8,471 nt of DNA from DASQVO01 sp035640715 (GTDB taxonomy: Bacteria > Actinomycetota > Actinomycetes > Streptosporangiales > Streptosporangiaceae), in NCBI GenBank assembly GCA_035640715.1, contig DASQVO010000113.1, positions 1-8,471 on the forward strand. Reading direction: 5' to 3'. The position numbers were made by a program, and so were the translations under genes. Each line of letters starts with the position of its first letter. The stretch's first letter is position 1. This document shows, one piece after another, positions 1 to 6,307 of this stretch. The notes beneath the pieces are model-generated. The model saw only the letters and a list, made by a program, of their open reading frames with translations, was not told the DNA's origin and searched no databases.

Positions 1-136
1 GTTACTCGGCTTCACGTCACGGTGCAGGACGCCCACGGCGTGGGCCGCCGCCAGCGCCGCCAGCAGGTGCCGGCCCATCTCCGCCACGATACCCGGCGGC
101 AGCGGACCATCCTCCTGGAGGATCCGGTCGAGGGAG
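1..136. repeat. Terminal direct repeat, copy 1 (identical to 8336-8471)
   Basis: Bases 1-136 match bases 8336-8471 without a mismatch, at a constant offset of 8,335. The repeat lies inside the kinase gene, over the segment encoding about residues 150-195. Both copies stop exactly at the window edges, so the true extent of the identity cannot be seen. This is expected from a circular molecule, or a tandem 8,335-bp unit, written with an overlap. Confidence 0.97.
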
Positions 137-585
137 CGCCCACGCACGAGTTCCATCACGATCCATGGACGGCCAAGGTCGCCGACCACGTCGAATACCG
201 TGGCCACCGCCGGATGGCTGAGACGCGCCGCGCTGCGGGCCTCGCGCAGCAGCCGCTGCTGGAGCTCGTCCTTCCCGGCCTCACCGAACTCAGGGGGAAA
301 GAGGATCTCCTTGAGAGCGACGTCGCGGTCGAGAAGCTCGTCCCTGGCATGCCACACCCGGCCCATGGACCCCTGCCCGATTACCGTGACCAGCCGATAG
401 CGCCCGCCGATCAGCCGGCTCGACGACGCCGGCTCCCCCGGCACGGGTCCGCGCCCGGCCTGCGGCCGGCTGCCTCCGGACTCCCCGGGAGCGGGCGGGA
501 AGCTCCCAGGCCGCCCCCCGGACAGGCGGCCCGGCACATCCCCGCCATCCTCACCTGGCTCCGGCAGGCCATGATCCACCGACAT
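1..585 (-). CDS. Receptor-type Ser/Thr protein kinase, N-terminal part (residues 1-195 of 596), runs off the window start
   Basis: This part encodes the N lobe and the start of the catalytic loop of a Hanks-type kinase. The frame starts at ATG 585-583, with AAGGA (596-592) six bases upstream. After a Gly/Pro-rich leader of about 60 residues come the ATP-binding loop GQGSMGRVW (70-78), VALK with the ATP-anchoring Lys92, the probable helix-C glutamate in LLREAR (Glu115), and HRDVKPSN (188-195) with catalytic Asp190. The frame is still open at base 1, on codon 195. The same 136 bases recur at 8336-8471, where the frame continues without a break into the rest of the kinase. I infer one gene of 596 codons spanning the window ends. 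The family phosphorylates Ser/Thr at the inner membrane face. The gene has an intact reading frame, unlike its neighbours. The kinase assignment is sure; the physical joining is inferred from the overlap. Confidence 0.9.
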   Translation of the reverse strand, partial: MSVDHGLPEPGEDGGDVPGRLSGGRPGSFPPAPGESGGSRPQAGRGPVPGEPASSSRLIGGRYRLVTVIGQGSMGRVWHARDELLDRDVALKEILFPPEFGEAGKDELQQRLLREARSAARLSHPAVATVFDVVGDLGRPWIVMELVRGRSLDRILQEDGPLPPGIVAEMGRHLLAALAAAHAVGVLHRDVKPSN

Positions 586-744
586 CGCCTATCCTTCCCT
601 GTAACCCCCGCTCACGTGAAATTCTCTGCTAGCGACGGCGATGGCGCTGAGAGCATGGCAACAAAGAGCGTGTTAGCCAGGCAAAAGCCTAGCAATGGCG
701 GTCCTGCGTGGTGCCATAGTCCGGCAGATGTGACGTCGCCGTTG
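586..744. other. Upstream region of the kinase gene, probable outer end of the ISL3 remnant
   Basis: This 159-bp gap lies between the stop of the ISL3 transposase remnant (745) and the kinase start (585). It must hold the kinase promoter and probably the outer end of the ISL3 element. I see no convincing -35/-10 pair. A small hairpin lies at 676-693: GCCAGGC, an AAAA loop, then GCCTAGC, with one mismatch. No matching inverted repeat partner for an ISL3 end is visible, in keeping with a truncated element. Confidence 0.4.
592..599 (-). promoter_or_regulatory. Ribosome binding site of the kinase gene
   Basis: The minus strand reads GGGAAGGA immediately before TAGGCG and the ATG at 585. The AAGGA core is six bases from the start codon. 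It supports this ATG as the start, although the Gly/Pro-rich first 60 residues have no recognisable domain. Confidence 0.6.
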
Positions 745-1240
745 TCAACGACGCCCGAATTCCGGCTCTAGCACAGATTCCGTGGTGTCTCCCGGCGGGT
801 AGTCGGCGAGGAGGACGCGGCGGCAGAGGAGGTCGGGGTTTGCGCGTCCGTACATCTGTCTCTTGAGCATCTTGATGCGGTTGACGTGGCCTTCGACGGG
901 GCCTGAGCTCCAGGGCAGGCTGAGCCCGTTGGTGACGGCGTCCTGGTCGGCGCGTAGTCCGGTGACGAAGGAACAGGGCGCGGGCTCGCCGGTGGCCGGG
1001 GCCGGTCATCCACGGCTCGAGGAGCTTCCAGCCGCTGCGCTGGTTCATGATCTCGGCGAAGGTCGGACGCTGGCGGCGACGGCGGCCAGCCCGGGTGATG
1101 CGGCAAGGATGGCGTCGAGGGCAGCCTGGTCGGCGTCGGCGAGCTGGCCGGGCCTGGTCATGATCCAGCTCGTGACGGCCTTGACCTTCGGCGGGAGCGG
1201 GGCCGCGGCTGGGATGGCCGCGTTGCTGCGGAAGCGGGCG
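745..1240 (-). pseudogene. ISL3-family transposase, C-terminal remnant, frameshifted
   Basis: Only the C-terminal part of an ISL3-family DDE transposase remains. In minus-strand order it encodes VKAVTSWIMTRPGQL, then TFAEIMNQRSGWKLLEPWM in a second frame, then a third stretch with LPWSSGPVEGHVNRIKMLKR and QMYGRANPDLLCRRVLL, ending at TGA (747-745). The SSGPVEGxxNRIKxLKRxMYGRA block is a family hallmark around the last catalytic Glu. Two frame changes are needed, near 1065-1075 and near 970-1005. About two thirds of a normal transposase (some 400-550 residues) is missing, including the first catalytic Asp residues. The remnant is joined directly to the tail of the serine recombinase remnant; that edge is uncertain by about 30 bp. 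It cannot act in transposition. Confidence 0.8.
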
Positions 1241-2332
1241 GGCCGCTTCTGCCCGGGCGAGAGCTGCGGGGTCTTGCAGCTGAGCCGCCTGCCCGGTGAG
1301 CTGGCTCAGCGTTGCGCCGATGGCGACCGGGCCGAACAGCCTCGCTAGCCAGTCATCGACGGGGCCGAGCACGTCGGCCTCCTGAAGGTAAACGTTCTTG
1401 GGCGGCTGACGCGGTTCGCTAGCGCGTACTCGGCCGGAAACCATCAGACGTAGTAGGCACGGTCGTGGTTCCACTTGCCGCCCATGCGGCGTCCGCACAG
1501 GCCGCAGAGGATGACGCCGCGCAGTGCATAGTGGCGCACACTCCGGTGCTGCTTGTGCTGAGTCTTGCTGCCACGCCCGGCTAGCGTTGCCTGGGCAAGT
1601 TCGAAGTCTTACCGATGATCTGAGGTGGGCGATCTGCTCGGAGAAGACCCAGTTGTCGGCCAGGTTCCATCGCATCTTGGACGTGTGCCCGAGCGCAACG
1701 TTCTCGATATCCAGGAGGACTTCGTCGGTGCGCTGCCGGTTCCACACCTGGTAGCCCGTGTACCGAGGGTTGGTCAGGATCGCGCGTACCGCGTCCTTGG
1801 ACCAGGCGATGCCCGAACGGTGGGTGTTGCGCGCGGGATCATGCGCGGACGGTGAGGGGATTCCATCGCGGGTCAGGCCCTCGGCGATGGCGTAGATCCC
1901 GTGACCTGCGAGGAACTCGGCGAAGATCCGCGCAACGACAGGTGCCGCCTCGGGATCGAGCGCTAGCTTGTGCATCTGCTTGCCGTCAGCGGCCTTGGCC
2001 GGGTTAAGGTGCGGCCCAGCGTCCACGATCATGTACCCGTACGGCGGGCGTCCGCCGAGGAACCGGCCCTCGATCTGCGCTTGCGCGGTCATAGCCGTGC
2101 GAACGCGGATCTTGACGCGGTTCCGCTCGCCCTTGCTCATCCCGCCGAAGACGCTCATCACCAGGTCGTGAGCCTCGTTGGCCGGGTCGATCGGTCCGCC
2201 GACTTCTGGGACCCACAGCGGCACGCCGTAATGGTCGAAGATCGGGAGCGTCAGGCTGTACTGGTTGCCGTAGAACGCCCGGTGCGGCTCGCCTATCACC
2301 ACGGCGTCGAACCCGCGGTTGGGGTTCTTAAG
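1240..2332 (-). pseudogene. Large serine recombinase remnant, N-terminal catalytic domain missing
   Basis: The minus strand reads LKNPNRGFDAVVIGEPHR and FYGNQ from 2332, then GVPLWVPEVGGPIDPANEAH, MSKGERNR, GGRPPYGY, GIYAIAEGLTRDGIPSPSAH and ILTNPRYTGYQVWNRQR. This is the end of a resolvase domain followed by the Recombinase domain of a phage-integrase-type large serine recombinase. The zinc ribbon follows (ILCGLCGRRMGGKW), then FPAEYALANRV and KNVYLQEADVLGPVDDWL. It is broken by a frame change near 1605-1625, a TGA at 1446-1444 where the family has a zinc-binding Cys (YYxCRF), and another frame change near 1395-1405. The catalytic Ser region is absent: its upstream edge is the intron 3' end. 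The C-terminus merges into the ISL3 remnant. It is inactive. In the family these enzymes integrate or excise phages and ICEs. Confidence 0.85.
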
Positions 2333-2370
2333 GTCGGGTAGCCCGGGGCATCTCAGCCCCGGGCCCCCAC
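2333..2370 (-). ncRNA. Group II intron domain VI and 3' splice end
   Basis: A perfect 9-bp hairpin (GCCCGGGGC at 2341-2349, GCCCCGGGC at 2356-2364, six-base loop) is followed on the minus strand by TACCCGAC, the intron end. The A seven bases from the 3' end is the likely lariat branch point. The recombinase codons resume at 2332 with CTTAAGAAC. Confidence 0.75.
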
Positions 2371-2405
2371 AGATCCGTGCGTAACAGTCTCCCGTTACAC
2401 GGCTC
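2371..2405 (-). ncRNA. Group II intron domain V
   Basis: The minus strand reads GAGCCGTGTAACGG, GAGA, CTGTTACGCACGGATCT. GTAACGG pairs with CTGTTAC (one G-U) across a GNRA-type GAGA loop. A GC bulge follows, and the lower helix is GAGCCGT with ACGGATC. The AGC catalytic triad is at the 5' side. This is the ribozyme active-site hairpin, in its expected place just after the maturase stop. The G opposite A in the lower helix is a departure from the textbook G-U pair. Confidence 0.85.
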
Positions 2406-2408
2406 CTG

Positions 2409-3671
2409 TCATCCTGACCACCAGGAGTAGGGCACCAATGCCCAGTGGGCGAAGAGCCGGGGGTACTGGGCGGTGGTGCGTTCCCAGCAGGCCCTGGCCT
2501 TCTTCTTGGATGCCAGCCGCTTGTACTTCTTGCGGAGCCAGCGCATCAGGTAGGCGTTGATGCGCCGCAGGAGGGGCAGCAGCGCGGAGCGGTAGAACGC
2601 CCCGTAGTACTGCATCCAGCCCCGTACCACGGGGTTGATTTCCCGGGCGAGGCTGCCGATGGTGTGCCAGGTGCGCCGGTGCAGCCGCCAGGACCGGACC
2701 TGCGCACTCATCTTGGCCAGGGCATCCTTGCTGACCGCGGGCAGGAACGAGGTGAACTTCCTGCCGTTCTTGCCGCGGGCCGCGCGGGCGCGGAAGGTGA
2801 ACCCCAAGAACGTGAACGAGGTGTGCTCGTGCGAGCCGCGCCGGTCACCGTCCTTGCAGTACACGATCCGGGTCTTGGCTGGGTGCAGCCGCAACCCCAC
2901 CTGCTCCATGCGCGCCCCGATCGCGGCCAGGACCAGTTCAGCCTGGCGCCGGGTGGCGCAGTGCACCACGGCATCGTCGGCGAAGCGCTCGAACTCCACG
3001 GCAGGGAACTCGCGCGCCAGCCAGGTATCGAACGCGTAGTGCATGAATAGGTTCGCCAGCACGGGGCTGACCGATGACCCCTGCGGGGTTCCCCGGTCCC
3101 GCTCCAGCAAGGTCCCGTCGGGCAGTTGCAGCTGGGCGGCCAGCCACCGCTTGACATACAGCACCACCCACGGGAGATCGGTGCTGGCCTCGACCGCCTT
3201 GACGATCAGGTCCCACCGGACGCTGCCGAAGAACTTCCCGGCGTCCAGGTCGATGACCCAGTTCTTCTTCCAGCACCGCTTCCGGCATGCCGCCACCGCG
3301 TCCAGGGCCGAGCGCCCGGGCCGGTACCCGTAGGAGTCCGGGTGGAACTTCGGTTCCACCGCCTTCTCCAGCCGGGCCGCGACCACGGTCTGCGCGACCC
3401 TGTCCGCGACAGTTGGCACCCCGAGAATCCGGGTACCCGATCCATGCGGTTTCGGTATTTCCACCGCTTTCACCGGGGGCGGGAAATAGGAGCCCGACGA
3501 CATCCGGTTCCAGATCTTATACAAGTTGTTCTTCAGATCCTTCTCGAATTCCGCCAGCGCCACCCCATCCACTCCCGGCGCGCCCTTATTGGCCTTCACC
3601 TTCTGGTAGGCCTCCTGCACCTCCCACTTTGAGATATCAAACGGCTTTCCCGGCGGCTTCAGCTCGCCCAT
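2409..3671 (-). CDS. ltrA: Group II intron reverse transcriptase/maturase
   Basis: This multifunctional RT/maturase helps the intron fold and splice and copies it into DNA. Residue numbers are for the frame opened at the TTG at 3701. Visible blocks are the RT-0/1 region FDISKWEVQEAYQKVKANKG (21-40), RILGVPTVADRVAQ (91-104), SYGYRPGRSALDAV (123-136), motif A DLDAGKFFGSV with catalytic Asp153, GTPQGSSVSP (204-213), FADD (240-243) with both catalytic Asp, and the thumb/X maturase motif INPVVRGWMQYYG (355-367). There is no HNH endonuclease domain, which is common in this actinobacterial group. I prefer ATG 3671, which has GGAGG five bases before it; TTG 3701 lacks a Shine-Dalgarno. This start gives 420 residues. 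Gly159 replaces the usual Asp of FFD in motif A; the metal-binding Asp is kept. The TGA stop (2411-2409) abuts domain V. Confidence 0.93.
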   Translation of the reverse strand: MGELKPPGKPFDISKWEVQEAYQKVKANKGAPGVDGVALAEFEKDLKNNLYKIWNRMSSGSYFPPPVKAVEIPKPHGSGTRILGVPTVADRVAQTVVAARLEKAVEPKFHPDSYGYRPGRSALDAVAACRKRCWKKNWVIDLDAGKFFGSVRWDLIVKAVEASTDLPWVVLYVKRWLAAQLQLPDGTLLERDRGTPQGSSVSPVLANLFMHYAFDTWLAREFPAVEFERFADDAVVHCATRRQAELVLAAIGARMEQVGLRLHPAKTRIVYCKDGDRRGSHEHTSFTFLGFTFRARAARGKNGRKFTSFLPAVSKDALAKMSAQVRSWRLHRRTWHTIGSLAREINPVVRGWMQYYGAFYRSALLPLLRRINAYLMRWLRKKYKRLASKKKARACWERTTAQYPRLFAHWALVPYSWWSG

Positions 3672-3983
3672 CTGCTCCTCCCGGGCCTTCCCGGTTGACA
3701 AAACGAACTAGCCACGGACAACCCGGCCCCTTTGCTCCCCCGCCATTACAGCGGGCTCACCGCTACTACGAGCCGGTCCGCCAGCGCGTGCCGCATCGGT
3801 ACTCAGCGCCTCGCGGGTCATGCCGCTTGTGCGCGCTCCCTCTCACCCCCGCTACCAGCGGACAGCAGTATCAGCACGCGCCTTCCCACGTTCCGCGCGG
3901 AAGCCGCAGGCCGGGTTCACGCCGCCTCTATGCCGGGCACCGCCTGGCCAGTAAGCGGACCCCCGCCAGGCTCATCCCGGGAG

Positions 3984-4026
3984 CACAAGAACCCCACGGT
4001 TTTGATGCCACCTGAAGTTAAATAAC
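3984..4026 (-). promoter_or_regulatory. Candidate exon-binding sites EBS2 (4026-4017) and EBS1 (3989-3984) of the intron
   Basis: On the minus strand the intron has GTTATTTAAC (4026-4017) and, about 27 nt later, CTTGTG (3989-3984) between GGGG and CTCCC. The 5' exon ends GTTAAATAACAAG. ATTTAAC pairs with exon positions -13 to -7 (IBS2), and the full 10-nt stretch pairs to -4. CTTGT pairs with -5 to -1 (IBS1). Order and spacing match EBS2 then EBS1 of group IIA/IIB domain I. This is read by eye, not from a fold of the whole domain. Confidence 0.6.
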
Positions 4027-4248
4027 GACACCTCGTCAGCGGTCGTCTCCCCAGCCCCCACCTGACGCATCCTGTGCGCCTTTTCCTGCATCGCTCACCA
4101 CGACAGTCTTCAGCTAACGCAGCAGCAGGCGGTTTGGAACCCCCCTCCGCAGGGCGGCTCCGAAGGGCCAGCAATCCTTCATCTCCCGCGCAGCACCGCC
4201 TCAAGGAATTCCTCCTACATGAAACTCCCTTCCGCGCTCGTGGCGCAC

Positions 4249-4263
4249 CTTGTTATTTAACCT
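4249..4263 (+). repeat. IS left terminal inverted repeat; also the intron 5' exon
   Basis: CTTGTTATTTAACCT is the exact reverse complement of 5851-5865. Base 4248, next to it, is the first base of the minus-strand intron. On the minus strand this repeat supplies the IBS2/IBS1 sequence that the intron pairs with. Confidence 0.85.
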
Positions 4264-4378
4264 CTGCTGTCCGGCTTGCCTTGTTCTGCTGCTGTTGTCC
4301 GGCGTGTCGCTGCGATAGCAGGCGGCCACCGCGTCATCATCTTCGGGTTCTCACCACAGAACTTGAAGACAAAAGGCG

Positions 4379-5857
4379 GTGGCCGTGGCTTTCAGTATGG
4401 CCTGGGCTGAGGCCCGGGCGGGCGCTGGGGATGAGAGAGACCGGGCCCGGGTTCAGCTGGCGGGGTTCCGGCGGGAGCTGTACCGGTGCCTGGGCAGGCG
4501 CCGGGATGCGCTGTCCGGGGTGTGCGATGCGGTGCTGTGCAAGCAGGACCGGGTGCACATGCTGGCGGAGTTGTCGCTGGAGCCTGAGTGCCGCCGCGGG
4601 CACGGCGCGGTCTACGACGCGCTGAACTGCGGCCAGGTCCAGATCGGGCGGCTGCGCCAGGCGCTGGCGGGCCTGCCGCTGCCGGCCTGGCCCGATGGCC
4701 GGATCCGGCTGGCGGCGGATGTGAGCAACTGGCTGCGGCCGGACACGGAGACCAGCCCGGAGCGTTTGTTCTGCCATTGCTATGCGCGGGGGAAGGGGAA
4801 CGCGCAGATGATCCCGGGGTGGCCGTACTCGTTCGTCGTGGCGCTGGAGCCGGGCCGGACGTCGTGGACGCTGCCGCTGGATGCGGTCCGCCTCGGCCCG
4901 GCCGATGACGCGACCGAGGTCACCGCCGCGCAGGTCCGCGAGGTCATCAGCCGCCTCATCGCTGCCGGGCACTGGCGCCAGGGGGATCCGGACATTCTGG
5001 TGGTCTTCGATTCCGGCTATGACCTGACGCGGCTGGCCTGGCTGCTGCGCGATCTGCCCGCCGAGGTGGCGGGCCGGCTGCGCAGCAGCCGGGTCATGCA
5101 CTTCCCGGCTCCGCAGCGCCCCGCCCGGCCGGCCGGGACGGGCGGGCGGCGGCCCCGGCACGGTGCCGTGCTCAAGCTCGCCGACCCGCAGACCTGGCCC
5201 GCTCCGGCGGTCACCACCATCACCCAGACCACCCGGTACGGCACCGCCACCGCCATGGCCTGGGGCCGGCTGCACCAGCGGCTGGGAAGCCGCTGCGGCT
5301 GGGAGAACCACGACGGGGACCTGCCCGTCATCGAGGGGACCCTCATCCGGCTGTGCGTGGATCACCTGCCTGGCAATCGCGACGCGGAGCCGCTATGGCT
5401 ATGGTCCTCACGCGCGGGCACCTCCGCCGGTGAGGTCGACCGCACCTGGCAGGCGTTCTTGCGCCGTTTTGATATGGAACATACCTTTCGCCTGTTTAAG
5501 CAGGTCCTCGGCTGGACCCGGCCCAAGCTGCGCGACCCGGCCGCCGCCGACCGGTGGACCTGGCTGACCATCGCCTGCTACGCCCAGCTTTACCTGGCCC
5601 GCCACCTCGCCGCCGACCTGCGCCTGCCCTGGCAGAGGCCCTGCCCGCCGGGCCGCCTGACCCCCGCCCGGGTCCGCCGCGGATTCCGCAGCATCCGCCA
5701 GACGCTGCCCGGTCTGGCCGGCGCGCCGAAACCCGGCAAGCCCGGCCCCGGCCGCCCGCCCGGCTCAAAGAACCGACGTCCGGTCACCCGCCATGACGTG
5801 GGCAAGACCGTCAAACAGGCCGAGCCCGAGAAGAAAACCCGCAGGCAGACAGGTTAA
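4379..5857 (+). CDS. DDE transposase of the IS (IS4/IS701-like)
   Basis: A 492-residue RNase-H-fold transposase of a type common in Streptomyces and relatives. An N-terminal region (about 25-110, ELSLEPECRRGHGAVYDALN) precedes the catalytic core. Probable catalytic residues are Asp114 in LAADVSNWLRPD, Asp211 in ILVVFDSGYD and Glu367 in FDMEHTFRLFKQ, the last in a YREK-like helix context. Other blocks are GRGKGNAQ-like ARGKGNAQMIPGWPYSF (136-152) and VIEGTLIRL (317-325). The basic tail has GPGRPPGSKNRRP (457-468), an AT-hook-like motif that could bind the AT-rich element ends. The frame opens at GTG 4379, but GTG 4385 has AAAGG at better spacing, so the start is uncertain by two codons. The frame is full length with no stops, and it ends inside the right terminal repeat. 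It would cut and rejoin the IS ends. Confidence 0.9.
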   Translation: MAVAFSMAWAEARAGAGDERDRARVQLAGFRRELYRCLGRRRDALSGVCDAVLCKQDRVHMLAELSLEPECRRGHGAVYDALNCGQVQIGRLRQALAGLPLPAWPDGRIRLAADVSNWLRPDTETSPERLFCHCYARGKGNAQMIPGWPYSFVVALEPGRTSWTLPLDAVRLGPADDATEVTAAQVREVISRLIAAGHWRQGDPDILVVFDSGYDLTRLAWLLRDLPAEVAGRLRSSRVMHFPAPQRPARPAGTGGRRPRHGAVLKLADPQTWPAPAVTTITQTTRYGTATAMAWGRLHQRLGSRCGWENHDGDLPVIEGTLIRLCVDHLPGNRDAEPLWLWSSRAGTSAGEVDRTWQAFLRRFDMEHTFRLFKQVLGWTRPKLRDPAAADRWTWLTIACYAQLYLARHLAADLRLPWQRPCPPGRLTPARVRRGFRSIRQTLPGLAGAPKPGKPGPGRPPGSKNRRPVTRHDVGKTVKQAEPEKKTRRQTG

Positions 5858-5865
5858 ATAACAAG
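5851..5865 (+). repeat. IS right terminal inverted repeat
   Basis: AGGTTAAATAACAAG, exact reverse complement of 4249-4263. It overlaps the transposase stop codon (TAA at 5855-5857). It has the same sequence and following C as the intron-occupied site but carries no intron. Confidence 0.85.
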
Positions 5866-6035
5866 CTAAGAGCACCCATGACCGTCGCCTGGCCCAGGCG
5901 CTGCTGCCCATCTGGCTCATCACCCATAGGCACACAGTCCGTGGAGTTCATGAGAAGCTCGCGGCGAGCTGACGCCCGAGTTCCCGCCAGCCCCGAAGCG
6001 ACGAGCCGGGGATGCCGGGTGCGGATGCCCGTTAG
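5866..6035. other. 170-bp stretch without a recognisable gene, right of the IS
   Basis: No gene, RNA or repeat is recognised here. It does not encode the missing N-terminal half of the serine recombinase on the minus strand, which would be expected if the IS had simply inserted into that gene. This points to a deletion or rearrangement on this side of the IS. Confidence 0.5.
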
Positions 6036-6266
6036 ATGCGGTCTGCCTCTGGCGTGCTCCCCTTCGTGGCGCTCGCGGCGGTCCTCGTGCTGATACCTGG
6101 GCCCGCGGTCATTCTGATCATGCAGAAGGCGGTGACGACGGGACAGTCGGCGCCGCCGATCGTCGTGGTCCCCGTCCTGGTCATGCTGCTGCACACCGCG
6201 GACAGGCCGCTTGAACCGGGCCTGGGCACGGTGACAGGCACCACCATCCGTTCGGAAAATTTTTGA
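6036..6266 (+). pseudogene. LysE/RhtB-type amino-acid exporter, N-terminal remnant
   Basis: The first 37 or so residues (LPFVALAAVLVLIPGPAVIL, then IMQKAVTTGQ) match the first membrane helix and PGP motif of LysE/RhtB exporters, which then continue with a small-residue-rich second helix. Here the second part (PIVVVPVLVMLLHTADRP) is only loosely like it, and the frame ends after 76 residues inside a hairpin. Full members have about 200 residues and six helices, so this cannot be a working transporter. The assignment rests mainly on the PGP helix; an unrelated small membrane protein is possible. No ribosome binding site is obvious. Confidence 0.42.
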
Positions 6267-6286
6267 TCATCCCGAACGGACGGTGG
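6241..6286 (-). terminator. Strong hairpin between two converging gene remnants, possible terminator
   Basis: CCACCATCCGTTCGG (6241-6255) and CCGAACGGACGGTGG (6272-6286) are inverted with one mismatch, around a 16-base AT-rich loop containing the palindrome TGATCA. In the minus-strand RNA the mismatch becomes a G-U pair, so that strand folds into an unbroken 15-bp stem, 21 bases after the stop of the S53 protease remnant. No U-tract follows, which is usual in actinomycetes. It could also be a mobile-element end. Confidence 0.5.
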
Positions 6287-6307
6287 CGCCTGTGCATGGG
6301 TCAGGCC

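Larger units (their letters stand above)
2333..4248 (-). mobile_element. Group II intron with ltrA-type ORF, structurally complete
   Basis: A 1,916-nt retroelement on the minus strand. The 5' end is GTGCGCC (4248-4242), fitting the group II GUGYG rule. The 3' end is CTACCCGAC (2341-2333), with a candidate branch-point A seven bases from the end. About 550 nt of RNA domains I-III precede the RT gene, which sits in domain IV and ends three bases before domain V. Domains V and VI follow. The 3' exon is the serine recombinase remnant (CTTAAGAACCCC); the 5' exon is the terminal repeat of the adjacent IS. Candidate EBS2 and EBS1 lie about 223-232 and 260-265 nt into the intron. By homology it self-splices and homes by target-primed reverse transcription with the encoded protein. 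No breakage is seen apart from one odd residue in the RT. Confidence 0.88.
4249..5865 (+). mobile_element. Insertion sequence with DDE transposase (IS4/IS701-like clan)
   Basis: A 1,617-bp element with one transposase gene and perfect 15-bp terminal inverted repeats (4249-4263 and 5851-5865). The repeats are AT-rich (core GTTAAATAAC), which stands out in this DNA. The left 115 bp (4264-4378) carry no gene and presumably hold the promoter. The left end touches the group II intron; the right end is followed by CTAAGAGC. No target duplication is visible. If the intron is removed, both ends continue with CT, so the repeat could be 17 bp. The element looks complete and possibly active. Confidence 0.75.

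Noticed and set aside
743..748. TTGACA on the minus strand as a -35 box for the kinase gene
   Set aside because: It overlaps the ISL3 stop codon, and no -10 hexamer lies 16-19 bases downstream.
863..1348. Plus-strand open frame opposite the ISL3/recombinase remnants
   Set aside because: Shadow frame without motifs; recognisable protein sequence is on the other strand.
2341..2364. GC-rich 9-bp perfect hairpin as a transcription terminator
   Set aside because: It follows domain V at the right distance and ends in the intron 3' consensus, so it is domain VI of the intron. It may terminate incidentally, but that is not needed to explain it.
3287..4015. Open frames on the plus strand opposite the intron RT and its 5' RNA region
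   Set aside because: Low-complexity Pro/Arg/Ser-rich translations without motifs. The minus strand holds the RT gene and structured intron RNA.
4337..5365. Long open frame antisense to the IS transposase
   Set aside because: Its composition (Pro/Arg/Gln/Ala-rich) is that of a GC-rich shadow frame; the opposite strand encodes a clear transposase with catalytic residues.
5858..5875. Target-site duplication flanking the IS
   Set aside because: With the intron removed, the left flank reads GGTTCTTAAG and the right flank CTAAGAGCAC. They share only a short, misregistered TAAG, which is not convincing.
5811..6194. Minus-strand open frame at the right edge of the IS, tested as the missing recombinase N-terminus
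   Set aside because: The translation is Arg/His/Asp-rich with no resolvase motifs and overlaps the transposase 3' end.
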